The notes beneath the pieces were generated by a model. It was not told the origin of the DNA, did not search any database, and saw nothing but the letters and a program-made list of their open reading frames with translations. DNA of 64,000 bases, taken from the NCBI GenBank assembly GCA_030248065.1, contig JASAMV010005196.1, positions 1-64,000 on the forward strand, read 5' to 3'. Positions 25,906 to 36,984 of the stretch are shown here, one piece after another. Positions within the stretch are counted from its first letter, which is position 1. The number at the start of each line of letters is the position of its first letter. This DNA comes from Rhynchonema sp. JSB1_4. Lineage: Eukaryota; Nematoda; Chromadorea; Monhysterida; Xyalidae. The position numbers were made by a program, and so were the translations under genes.

Positions 25906-28900
25906 TCACTGATGCTTCACATATTTGTGCTGCAGTTTCTGCATGTTCGCCCTGGTCATAGTGTTGCGTCTCCATGACTTCAATTCATTCATATAACGCT
26001 GTTTGTTGTCGGCGTTGTCGCGTTTGTCAATGTTGTATGGTAGGTGATCCTGATCGGGCAAGGCCACTTGGTGACGAATACGTGATACCGGTTGAGGTTG
26101 GCTCGATGCATGACTGAAATCAATTTGACTGTTCTGAAAAACCGTTTTAGAACGCCCTTGTAGCATCAGCACACTTGGATGATGGTCGCTGACGCTTCAC
26201 CAAGTTGCTAAGTCGCCCCCATGAAACCGTGCTGCTTCTGAGGGGGTTCACTTGAACTCTGTGTGCACTCGCACTGATGATGACTTGCTGTAATTGTAAT
26301 AACGGAAGTCGCATGAGCCGATGGTCAGACCATACCAGGTCAGCGTGACAGCAGGCACCATTCGTGGATCATTGACGTGTTGCACACGCACACAGGCTGT
26401 TGACGGCATATCAACTATGGTGCGGTCGGTGTCGGTGGCCGTCACTGAACGTTGCCACGGCCTGTGACCGACAATGGTAAATTTGGAATATATTAGTGCT
26501 ACGCGCATCACCAGAAACCGCGTGTTTATGGTGATACTACGCATACTTGCTGATCTGTTCACTGTTTTTGTTTAGGGACGTTCAGGCAATAAATTTTGTC
26601 TTGTTGTGTATTTTCACGGATGAGTTGGGCACTGTGTCATCGTCAGTTCGAATGCACCAAACGGCCATGTGCGCAACCCAAAAACCTTGCTGCTACACAA
26701 ATAACAGACTGTTCATAAAAACATCAACGTTTATGCCAATGTTCCAAATCGGACACCAACCATTGCCAAACGAGATCGACATTCGACGATAACACGCTGC
26801 TGGTTGACAGCATCGATGGTTGCATGCTGGCCGGACACGAAGCTCGGGACGAACGGATTGATGGCATCGACTTGTAATGCAGCGGACGGTCGAGATCCGT
26901 CTGAAAGGGTTTGAAATCTGAGAAGCTGCCCTCCCGCCCCCCCCCCCCGACTCCGCAGACAGCCGTTGAACCAGCTCACCCATGCGGGTTCCACCGGATC
27001 ATGCGATCGCTTAACTGATCCGAATGATGACAATAACAAAATGGAGTCATAGAGTCTTTTGAGACTACGGTTATTGGTGGTTTTGTTAGTCAATTTGTCT
27101 TGTTGATCGCGATTCTCAACACGTTTGATCACCACGAGAAAGAATAGAATCAAAACGAGGTCTGTCCTTCACTACGAAAGGGGTGGAGGGGTGGACGGTG
27201 TATGAGACAGTAAGTCAAGACTTAGAAACCTCCAGCGAAGGCTGTATGTAGCTGGTGGCCGGACAATTGAGCAAAGCACATTTGAGCAAGACCACTTTGA
27301 GCAAGTGAAAAAGAGCAAGGCCAAAAGAGCAGAGCAGTTATTTTGTTCCAATGGCTTAGGCTTAAGGCTGATTTTGGTATCAGGCTTAGGCTTGGGCTTA
27401 GGCTTACACTTAAGATTAGTTTTGTGTTTGGGCTTAGGCTTTGGCTTAGGCCTATTCGTTTTTAGGTTCTGCTCTTTTGGACTCTGCTCTTTTTCACTTG
27501 CTCAAAGTGGTCTTGCTCAAATGTGCTTTGCTCAATTGCCCGTCCGCCATGTAGCTGCCTCAAATGAGTGAAGATTCCCGTTTGACAATCTCTTTCAACT
27601 CACCGCCACACTGCACGAGCTGGACTTGACCACCGGATTATGTGTCTTTGTGCGTGATGGCGGGTGTAGCGTGACACTCTCGGTGTGCGCGTTGGAGTCG
27701 GTGTTCAGATACGATGCTTGGGCCTGTGATGTTTCAACGCCGCGGTGCCTTATAATCACACATGTTGGTACGAGACCCGGGTCACTCACTTTGGCTCCCC
27801 TGTCATGTATCAAATCGGCCAAACACACTGCCATGCCTGATGTTTCATTCGAGGATTTCAGACCTAAAAAAGAGCATATGTAGCTGTCACATTTATGATT
27901 ACTCACGGTGTTCCGTCATCTAGACCTTTGTTTGCGGATAATGTTCCACGCGTAGGTGGTGTCAATTTGGTAAGTGATGAGATCATAATCGGTATTTCGG
28001 TGATCGGATTTGATTGATTGGCGTGCACTTCGGGCAATTCTGAAGCAAGGTTGCAACAGGGTGTGAAGTTTCAAAATAATTAGGCGCCAAACACCTGACT
28101 TGACTTCCACCAACCTTGTGCAGTGTGCACCGTAGCAGTCATTCTCCAGCTGCACGCTGACGGCGCATCGCTGTTCGCACATGCCGGCACGGTGAATTTG
28201 AATGTCGAGCTTGCTGATGTTTCATGCTTGCGTGGTTTCTTGGCGCCTGGTTGCTTTGGCGATGACGATGACATGATTTCTCGCGTATGTATATATTCAG
28301 TTCAACAAAAATGAGAAAATTTCTGCGTGGCGTGAGTAAAAACTGACTAGAGCTTGGGAAACATGTATAGTCCATCCACCAGCTCATGGCACTTTGCGTT
28401 GCTGCTGGCTGGTTTGTTCCCTTCCTCCTCATTCTAATGAAAGAGAAATTGAGCTTCCGAAAAAAAATTATTTTTGCTCCTAAATTGCTATTTTTATGAA
28501 ATCGACGTGTTTTATAGATTTTAATTTAATTTAATTTTAAATTTGATCGAATTCAATCGTTTTAGACACGTATTATTATTTTTTCAGTTTTTTTTGCAAA
28601 ATCGCTCACACGCAATTTCTCTTTCATTAGAACGTGGAGGAAGGGAACAAACCAACCGGCAGCAACACAAAGTGCCATGAGCTGGTGGACGGACTATAGT
28701 TTTGTGCTGTGTTTCGATGAAAGTTTGTTTGTTGTTTTGTCTTGCTTGAACCCTTCTGTCGAGTCAAGTGTTGTGTTTTTTCATGAAGCTTAATTTGAAT
28801 GCAATTTCACATTGAGAAAACTGATCATTTCGCGTTGTGTATGGTTTCTTTGTATATTTACATATGCTCGGTACCACCATTGGCAACAACGTACGATACA

Positions 28901-29042
28901 AACACAAAGTACTGTGTCTCATAAACTTCTAGCAGAACCGTAGATTCATGCGTGGGTGCCATTGTGCACGCCTGCTCACCGCAGACCCTCAAGAGCGTCA
29001 CGACACGGCACAAATAGGTATCAATACATAACACAACATTTT
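25906..29042 (-). CDS. Unrecognised multi-exon gene
   Basis: Exons 28213-28095, 27863-27790, 27723-27604, 26900-26761, 26461-26252 and 26113-25906 (stop) join in phase. A likely upstream exon ends at 28862 (GTAAAT donor) and also fits the phase; its start (about 29042) is a guess and further 5' exons may exist. I do not recognise the family. The N-terminal part is rich in short hydrophobic strands with spaced cysteines (GMCEQRCAVSVQLENDCYG), suggesting a beta-rich extracellular or disulphide-bonded domain, though no signal peptide is visible. The middle is serine-rich. The C terminus is basic and charged (ELKSWRRNTMTRANMQKLQ). In the exon at 26900-26761 all three frames are open; the phase-consistent one was chosen. 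A foldback element lies in the third intron and another in the first. Confidence 0.5.
27254..27548. mobile_element. Foldback element with degenerate TTAGGC core
   Basis: Arms starting GGACAATTGAGCAAAGCACA are inverted at CTTTGCTCAATTGCCCGTCC. The perfect 8-bp duplication ATGTAGCT is at 27246-27253 and 27549-27556. The centre (27350-27460) is a degenerate run of GGCTTA units. Confidence 0.85.
28366..28698. mobile_element. Foldback element inside the unrecognised gene
   Basis: About 95-base arms, from TATAGTCCATCCACCAGCTC at the left to GAGCTGGTGGACGGACTATA at the right, enclose an AT-rich loop. Both outer ends read TATAG/CTATA. No coding potential. Confidence 0.75.
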
Positions 29043-29059
29043 CTAATGAACCCAACCAC

Positions 29060-30313
29060 GGATCGAATATCGTATGCTAGTGTCGCGATATCTCAGGTTT
29101 CCATCAGCCAGGCCATGCCATGCCTTTCTCATTTCCAAAACGAATAGTTTCAGTACGCCCGTTCTGGCGAGAGCACAGTGCATCGCCACTCTATACAGTA
29201 TGTGTGGCAAAGCTAAAAAAGGGCACTCAAGCTTACAGCTCAACTGGGCGAGCTGCATGGCTTTTATATGCCCCGCAAAGCCGTTTTCTGACAAAAAAAA
29301 CAACTTCTGTGCTCAGATGTGTGTTGTGCAGATATTTATGGGAACTCCGTTCAGACTGAAACCTAGAACCCGTTGTCTTTTGGCGTTTTGAATCCTTAGA
29401 ACGTAAGGAAGTTGAAAAAAATTTAGACATTTTGTCAGTATTTTAAGTACCAATGTACCCAGGTACAGTACGTTACCTACATACATGTGCATGAGGATGT
29501 ATGTGTTTACGAGCGGAGCTAGCCCAGTTACGGGCTTGTGCGATTCTGGTTATTTTTCTGCTCAAACCAAACCTTACATTCCAGTAGACAGCCATCGCCC
29601 CCAAACTGGCAGCGTTAGTTATGTCACAATGGTTTTAGGGCCCCTCATGTGCAGGTTTAGGCTTAGGTTTGTGTACGTGTGACCTGACGCCGAACCAGCC
29701 TGGTTAAAGCCATTGCAACCACCTTTACAATAACCATGACTGGCAGTTGCACCAGCACCCAAAGAAATGAAAAAGGTACCTAATCCGGTACCCGGTATTT
29801 TCAAGTTATCGACGTGAGAATACACAGAAACTTGTGCTGTGCTTGTGAGTTGACTGCAAGAGCAAGCACGGTCGCTACATCGACGCGCGTTGAGAGAATT
29901 TTATGTGCGACAAAGTATACGAGGCTGCCGTCGCTCTGCCAAGTTTTGCAGCCAAAATATGCGCGTTGTTTTTGTAAAATCATCGTTCTCGAACAAGAAC
30001 AAACCAGATTGAGAGAGAGAAACACACCCGTCCCGAAACAATCTAACGCAGAGTTTGGCTGGCTGCTGTGTTTTTTATCGCTCTACCACTTTCTTTGCGT
30101 TTGTGGTGGTGTTTTCGTACGTATTTGCCCGTCATTTTCACAGTGGTCTACATGACTGCTGTCTGCTGTAGAGCGCGTGTCTGTGTATAAACGTCGTCGT
30201 CATCGGGGCGATGTAAACAACTTTTGCGTTCGCGCGCGCGTATAAAAGTGTTGCTTGTGCACGTACGCACTTCGGTTTCCCATTTCCATGATTTTGTTCA
30301 GTTCGGTTTCCCT
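29060..30313. other. Intergenic or 5' region; no gene model
   Basis: A few medium-length frames exist but none carries a family motif or phase-consistent splice sites. The stretch holds the putative promoter area of the PP1 regulatory subunit gene and a short GGTTTAGGCTTAGG run near 29652. Confidence 0.35.
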
Positions 30314-33300
30314 ATGTTCAGATCTTCACCGTTAGTGGTCAGCCCACCACTGACAAATCAACAGTCACCACGATCACGAAGATGCACCGAGGAGCCTGTC
30401 CACCACTTGGGTCGTGATGCCCGATTACCATCGGGGTCAATTGGCAGCAATCTGCGCAAAACATCGACCGAATCAGATCTCGGCAGAATGGATTTGAAGA
30501 ACCGACCCGATGCCGTGTCATTGTCAAAACAGAATCCAGATTCCGACAGTTCCGACCCTGATATGAACGGTCAGGGTCAGACAGTGAAAGGGCCTAATCT
30601 GCGACATCGCTGTTTGTCGGACGGGGCCGGCCTGATCAAGGCATATAGGAAGAAGAGAGACTCAATCAACAAACAGCCACCGTTGCGACGTCACGTGTCA
30701 TTTGCCGATGACCACGGCATGGACTTATGTCAGGTGGAAGTCTTCGAGATACTCGATCGTGACAGTTCGCTGCAGGATTTCTACGAGTTCAGACGGCAAC
30801 TGGACGCAAGACAGTCGATTCGACGTGAGTTTGCGCGCAGTTTGATAAAAAAAGAGGGTGTTTGTCAGCACACGCCTTTTCATCATCATCGACACAACTA
30901 GCAGGCACGCAGCTCGTCCTTGGTTGCGCCCAAATGTTTTCATAGAGGGGCAGTGCACCCAGGCATCGTCAGAGGCACCTGATGGTCACGTGACCCTGAG
31001 ACACAGGAGTCACTGGCGCTTCTCGTACTGAAATCCTGACTCGGTTTCTGGGCTTGGTGATATTGTACCGCTAATCTTGCCGACTTTTTTTACTGAATTT
31101 TTTCCATAATGCCACAAATTTCAATCATAGGTTCAAAGTTGTTTCCTCTACCGTAGCCAGGATCTGATAGCAACTTTTACGCTGGTCGAACTCGTGGCAT
31201 GAATGCAAGAAGTCACATGACCAAGACCAGACCGATAATCAAGTGTGATTACTTGCAGCCACCGTTTCCTCCCCCGTGCCCACGTGGCACGCGTGTTTCA
31301 CGTCATCCACCTTTCTCCCCGACTCTCCGTGTGATGTGCGTCTGTCCTATGCTTACATTGCCGAGGCCGATATGTTTAGGGGACCCGGTGCAAAGCAGAT
31401 GCATTGGAGACTCATGGGACAGGTATGAGTTAGGGTGGTGGGCTTGATAATTCAGGGAACACCATGCTCGGTGTCAGACTTGGTGGTGACCCAGTACGAC
31501 TGGGGTTACGTTGGTCAGTGTTTTTCAGTGTGGCATCAGTGGGCTAAGAATATATCAAATGCCTCAGACGCTCAAAGTATCTCAAAAGTCACTTGACAAA
31601 TCACCAAGACCTCAAGTTTGATACAGCTAACCGTCCTGGCCCAGTACTTTTTGGTTTGGAGTTTATGGGATGGCATTTGCCTCAACAAAGCAAACTTATT
31701 CCACCCCCAACACTTTAGCCGTTTCAAATGTGTTGAGGGGAGGATGTAATTGAATGTGAACACTGTGGTTTAATTTATAATGCGAAAGCTCGGTTGAGTT
31801 GGCTGCGGACTGAGCAAATTAGAAGGCCTCTACTACAAAAAATTGACAGAACTACGTATGTATAGTAATTTCCAATATCTTTGCCTCATAGGTTTTTACA
31901 GACGAAGGGAAACTCCCGTTCGAAGTCGAAGCAGGCAACAAGCTCAACACACAGTCAACAAGCCACGCAGCTGGCTCGTGTGCGTTTCGAATGTTTCAGT
32001 CACACAAGCTGTATGTGTCATCTGCGTGGCTTGTTGACTGTGTGTTGAGCTTGTTTGGTCCAAAACACTCACGGTCAAGAAAATTTTTTCCCATATCAGC
32101 TTCCTGTATGAGCCCGGAGGGCTGAAAGGTAAAAAGTTTTGACCCTACCTCCGCACCTTGAAATAAAAATACCGATCTGTTTCGCATGTTCTTTGTGTGC
32201 CGTTTGTTCACAAATTTTTTTAATAAACGCCTTGGCTCTAATTTAGGACCATATTCATTTTTTTGGTACTACCGCAGCTCGCGCTATTTTTCCAAAACCA
32301 CGTACATTTCAGAAAAAAATTTTTTCCGTTGTATTTTTCGGCCATATATAGAGCGCACAGAGCTTTACTATAAAGCAGCTAAAAAGCCCATTTATCACGC
32401 TATATAAGCGATCCAAGACCGATTTTCGATCGCTGCTAAGTTTCGACCAAAGCTCGCTCAACTGTGTTGAGCCTCAGCTTTTTTGCCCTTTTCTGGGGAC
32501 CCAAGGCACGCTTCTGTGTCATATTTTCCTATTTTAATAACAATGTACCGAGGTAACATATGGCACGCCAGATAGTAAAAATATAACTGTTGCCGTAACC
32601 TCCAAGTATGCAGATGAACCAACATAGATTTGCACATAATTAACAACAATTATATTTTTACTATCTGGCGTGCTATATAGGTCACCTCGGTACATTGTTA
32701 TTAAAATAGGAAAATATGACGCAGAAGCGTGCCCTGGGTCCCCAGAAAAATGCAAAAAAGCTTAGGCTCACCACAGTTGAGCGAACTTCTGTCGATGAAA
32801 AATCGGTCTTGGATCGCTTGTATAGCGTGATAATTGGGCGTTTGTACCTGCTTTATAGTAGAGCTCTGTCCGCTCTCTATATGGCCGAAAAATACAACGG
32901 AAAAATATTTTTCTGAGATATACGTGGTTTTGGAAAAATAGCGCGAGCTGTGGTTGTGTCAAAACAGTGAATACGGTCCTAAATTGGAGCCAAAGCGTTT
33001 ATGAAACATTTGTGACCAAACGGCACACAAAGAACGTGCGAAACAGATCGGTATTTTAATTTCAAAGTGCGGAGGTAGGGTCGAAACTTTTTACCTTTTA
33101 GCCATCCGGGCTCAGACAGGAAGCTGATATGGGAAAAAATTTTTTTGGCCGTGAGTGTTTTGGACCAAGCTCAGTTTCCGTGTCAAGTTTCAATGAGATT
33201 GGGTTCGGTCGCAAATACATATATGGCGGAGACCCTTTAAAAGCTTTCTGAACCAGATCGCTCAATAGTTTTTTGATTTGATTTGTGTTTCTGCACCTCC

Positions 33301-34353
33301 ATTGCCAGGTCAGTGCAAACGCTTGAATGTCATGTGACAAATTCTGTTAAACAATAAAAGATAAAGACCACAGTTTCAAGATAATAATTAAAAAGTAGAG
33401 CAGAAATAAAAAAACAACTCCGTATGAAAATAAGCGCACAAAATGCATCCCGGCCATGTTTTGAGGTCTGCGTGCGCAATCTGAGGTTCGAGAAACGGGT
33501 GATCATCCGCTACACTACCGACCAATGGCGCACATTCACCGACCATACGGCCTTCTTCTGTTCGTCATGTGGCTGGTACGATGTGTTCGCCTTCGATCTG
33601 TTCCTGACGCTCGATTCGCTAATTGATCAGGTATGGTGAATTATTATTGCGGCACTGCTCGGAACCATGTGGGGACACAAACAGGAGGATCGGATCGGAA
33701 CGGACTGACTTGGTTACTTGTGTAAGGGCAGTAATCCTGGACCAGCGTAAAAGTTGTTTTTATGCCCGAAACGGGCAAAACTCACTGCTGTTACATTATT
33801 TGTGGTTGCAAGGGAACAACGTTTATATACTGGTCACCATCAAAACTTTGTATGCGGCTTCGAAGCATTCTTATAATGCGATGTGACCAATGGCCAAGGC
33901 ATGACTAGTCCGGTGCTACGACCAGTTTTGGTACGGCAGTTCAGTGGTGTATAATGGCGTTGCCCCTCTGACATACCACGGGGGCGGCCTGGACTAGTCT
34001 TTGTCCAAGCCTTTCATTCTAAGAAGCCATTTCCTAAGCCCTGAAATTTCAAGGTCGAGTTCGCGATTCGCTATATCCATCCGCCGGACAGTGATTCGTG
34101 GGACAACAACCAAGGGGAGAATTATCGCTTCGTCAAGTTGGCACCGCCTGGACCCCGTGACACCCCATCGAAACCGGCTAGTTTGGTGCACGCATTTGAC
34201 AGTGGATGTGACGTGAATAGTTGCACGGATACGATCACGACTCAGGACCTGAACCTGGAACAGGAACAAGAACAGTTCGGCTTCAAATGTGCACTTGGTC
34301 CTTTAAATGGAGACCTGGAGCACATGAGTTTGAATGATGTGTTGTTTTTCTGA
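30314..34353 (+). CDS. Protein phosphatase 1 regulatory subunit 3 (glycogen-targeting, CBM21)
   Basis: Exons 30314-30824, 33404-33630 and 34054-34353 join to about 345 residues. The N-terminal 130 residues are low-complexity and serine-rich. The PP1-docking RVxF-type motif appears as RRHVSFADDHG near residue 137. A carbohydrate-binding module 21 follows, with NLRFEKRVIIRY, TDQWRT, a central F-A-F-D strand, and SWDNNQGENYRF, the signature of the family's glycogen-binding face. Such subunits bring PP1 to glycogen so that it dephosphorylates glycogen synthase and phosphorylase. An in-frame start 30 codons upstream is possible, but MFRSS is preferred because the downstream sequence has the family's usual layout. 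The acceptor of exon 2 (AGAGCAG) lacks a pyrimidine tract. Intron 1 holds a 1.1-kb palindrome. Confidence 0.85.
31928..32054. repeat. Short palindrome in the PP1-subunit intron
   Basis: CAAGCTCAACACACAGTCAA is repeated in inverted form as TTGACTGTGTGTTGAGCTTG around a loop of about 45 bases. It abuts the larger palindrome that follows. Confidence 0.75.
32057..33175. repeat. 1.1-kb imperfect palindrome in the PP1-subunit intron
   Basis: GGTCCAAAACACTCACGG at the left and CCGTGAGTGTTTTGGACC at the right mark arms of about 550 bases that match along most of their length, meeting near 32615-32645. Arms differ by scattered substitutions and indels. No duplication of flanking bases was established. 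Short frames inside are shadows of the inverted repeat. Confidence 0.85.
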
Positions 34354-34504
34354 GAATTGTTTGTTCCTTTGGAACTAGAAAAAAATCGGTGATTGGATCG
34401 CAGCTGCCCCAGTCACGTTGCCTATTTAAAGTCAGAGGTTTTTCGAAATTTACAGATGCCAGTGATTTTGACCTGTGTAAAAGTATATTAAGTCAAGTGA
34501 GGCC

Positions 34505-34510
34505 AATAAA
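34505..34510 (+). terminator. Polyadenylation signal AATAAA of the PP1-subunit gene
   Basis: AATAAA about 150 bases after the stop codon on the plus strand. Confidence 0.5.
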
Positions 34511-35990
34511 TCATTGATTCAAAAAGGTTGCGCGACCGATGCGCAGATCCGGTCCGATGCTGTCACCAGGCGTGGTACGCTCTTTCATGTATTATAAGGA
34601 CAGTATCCTTGTTGGGATCTATACCTACAGTGTGTATGCACATGTACCAGGAGGATTACTCCAGGATGATTTGAAGGGCAATTCATGTATTCTAGATAAT
34701 GTATTCTCCCATGAAATTTATGCCAAATTCAACTGTGATTACCATTCTGTTACATTTTTGTCGGAATTGCTTTCGGTAGTTTTATTGATGTTGCTCCGTT
34801 AATTTTTATAGGTGCCGCACCGACAACATTTTGAATCTGCAGTATTCTGTGTGTACTGCTGCCACATGCTGGTGCTAAAGAAATTGTGAAAACGGCTCAA
34901 AAACCTTGTAAAACGGCAACATTATTCTTTGTGTTTACCAACTTTGAAGCGTATTATACGTAGCTTTTTAGTTTATATGTATATATTTGCTTTGATGATC
35001 TTTCATTTTATTGCTTGTTCAAACAGCAGCGTTATGTACCTACTCATTGACTATTGTTCACAACATTGCATGACACTTTTCCAATGAATTTTTAATGTTT
35101 ATTTCCTGGTATTTTTATATCTTCTACGTACAAACATTGGTGCCCATTACTTCTGGTCAGAAGTTCAGGTTAACGATACAGTACCATATTGATTTTTTCA
35201 GATTTCAGTTTCATATATGCATGGTTTGAAGATGCCTATTCTCATCCGCTGTTTACAATTTTCATATTCGTGATTTCATTAATGTCTGGCATATACAGTA
35301 TTTCGTGATATTGCACTTCAATACAAAGCGGCGTGCTTCACTAGTTTGTTTGCTATTATAAACAGAAAATGCTCATGTGTAGAAAGTTGTTGATAAAAAT
35401 ATAATAACTACCAAAACCGCACACAGAACCGGAAATGCACTAACACCTTTGAACCACAGTGGAGCCCACACACACACACACACACACACCTCAGCACAGC
35501 AGGAAGTGCCAATGTATAGGTACATTCAACTTTAACCCCTGAGACTTGACGTCAGAGCTTTCTACAAGTCGTTAACAGAGTTGAGTGCAAATTATTTTTG
35601 CGGAAAAACCGGAATGCTGTAAACTAGTAAAAAAAGCTGGTTTGTCAGCTTTCAAACGACCCCTTGCCATTGAATACAATGGAAACCCATAGTCCATTTT
35701 GACAGTCGCAAAGCTGGTATACCTAACTTTCGTGTTCCCAAGTCTTGATCAACAAGAGTTTTAGGCATAGGCTTGGCATTCAGTTTCGAAATGTTGCACC
35801 CAGAATGTGCCGGAACTGTTCGGGATTTAAAGCTTTACAGACCGCCAACCAATGAGTAGTTGCTGCAACCACAATTCCGTTTACTACATAATGTGACTCA
35901 CATGCTTAACGTGACACAAATCGTAAAAAGGGCCTTGATCCTCGTCGTAGAAACTAACCATTCCAGCAAAAACAACTGAATAAGCCAAAG
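34511..35990. other. Intergenic, AT-rich, no gene seen
   Basis: Apart from a CA microsatellite no structured feature was found. One 87-codon plus frame (34539-34802) has no recognisable motif and is not called. Confidence 0.4.
35466..35490. repeat. (CA)n microsatellite
   Basis: About twelve uninterrupted CA units. Confidence 0.95.
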
Positions 35991-36667
35991 ATGACGTCAG
36001 CAGTGGATGCAAGTAACAACAAGAACAGCGGTCAGAACAAGGTGCGTCCTTTTGGATTTCGAATCCACTGAAACCGGGAGTCATTCTGCCGGGAATCAAA
36101 AATAGCCAGCCAAAAAATGTATCAACCGTAGAGGTGTTCACTTTTCCCTGACGATTATATCTTGTACCAGAGCCGCGTAACACGGCACGCAACAAAAAGC
36201 AAGCTGTGAGAAACGTTGCAAATTCTTTCAGCCCAGTTACTACGAGTCGGGCGTGTCCGTCACCTTGGACGATATCGAGCACGGTTCGGTCACCAGACGT
36301 TTGGCGTTTCCAGTCCAAATCGACGACACACGACCCTGGTATCGAAGCACTGTTGCTGTACTGATCTTTCAGGTGTGTGCAGAACAGGCAGGGTGATGTT
36401 TCACATTGCCAACGCAAACTGCAATCTATGGCACCCTACTTGCAGCGACCCTCCATATTGTGTGAAACGTTATGAGGCGGTTGCCGATCATGCCACAAAG
36501 AGAGTAGGCTGTATCTCACCAAACCGATCCCATTGTTTCAGCTGCTGGCAGTGTTACTATTCCTGCTTGTTGCTTCAACAGCAATGTCATGGAGAATCGA
36601 GCAGGAACGAAGACTCGATAAAATATTGGCCAAAAAGTATGCAGAGAAATTCAGAAACAGAAGCTGA
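35991..36667 (+). CDS. Small single-pass membrane protein, family not recognised
   Basis: Three short exons, 35991-36041, 36232-36372 and 36542-36667, join in phase 0 throughout and give 105 residues. Donors are GTGCGT and GTGTGT; acceptors are TTCTTTCAG and TTGTTTCAG. The N-terminal 60 residues are polar (YYESGVSVTLDDIEHGSV...), followed by one hydrophobic helix (VAVLIFQLLAVLLFLLVAST) and a basic, charged C-terminal tail (RIEQERRLDKILAKKYAEKF). No signal peptide precedes the helix, so a tail-proximal membrane anchor with the N terminus on either side is possible. AATAAA follows the stop by 62 bases. It converges with RPS4. Each exon is too short to stand out alone; the support is the consistent set of splice sites, phases and poly(A) signal. 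Confidence 0.7.
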
Positions 36668-36728
36668 TCACGGAAAAAAATAGTATTTCTAAAAATTCAA
36701 TGGCTTCAATTCAATTTACATTATACCA

Positions 36729-36734
36729 AATAAA
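36729..36734 (+). terminator. Polyadenylation signal of the small membrane-protein gene
   Basis: AATAAA 62 bases after the stop at 36667. Confidence 0.55.
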
Positions 36735-36903
36735 CCAATATCAAAGTAACAATCCAATTTTATTTTCCTTCTATTCTCAAAAAATGAGACGCCAACAACA
36801 TCGATATTTGACAATAACGATTTTTGCAGTGAATGCAGATAAAAAGAAACGATCTAACAGCAGTGTGCGTGTATCTTACGTTCGAAACAACAAGTACATC
36901 GTG

Positions 36904-36909
36904 TTTATT
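36904..36909 (-). terminator. Polyadenylation signal of RPS4
   Basis: AATAAA on the minus strand 76 bases after the RPS4 stop. Confidence 0.6.
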
Positions 36910-36984
36910 CCAAGTTATTATCGATTTAGCAGCGCACACACAAAATCAATCCTAAACAAAACAATGCTTCGTGCTGTGCCCAAT

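Noticed and set aside
35884..36417. 177-codon minus-strand frame with hydrophobic parts
   Set aside because: It is antisense to the three-exon plus-strand gene, whose splice sites and poly(A) signal are coherent; the minus frame has no motif.
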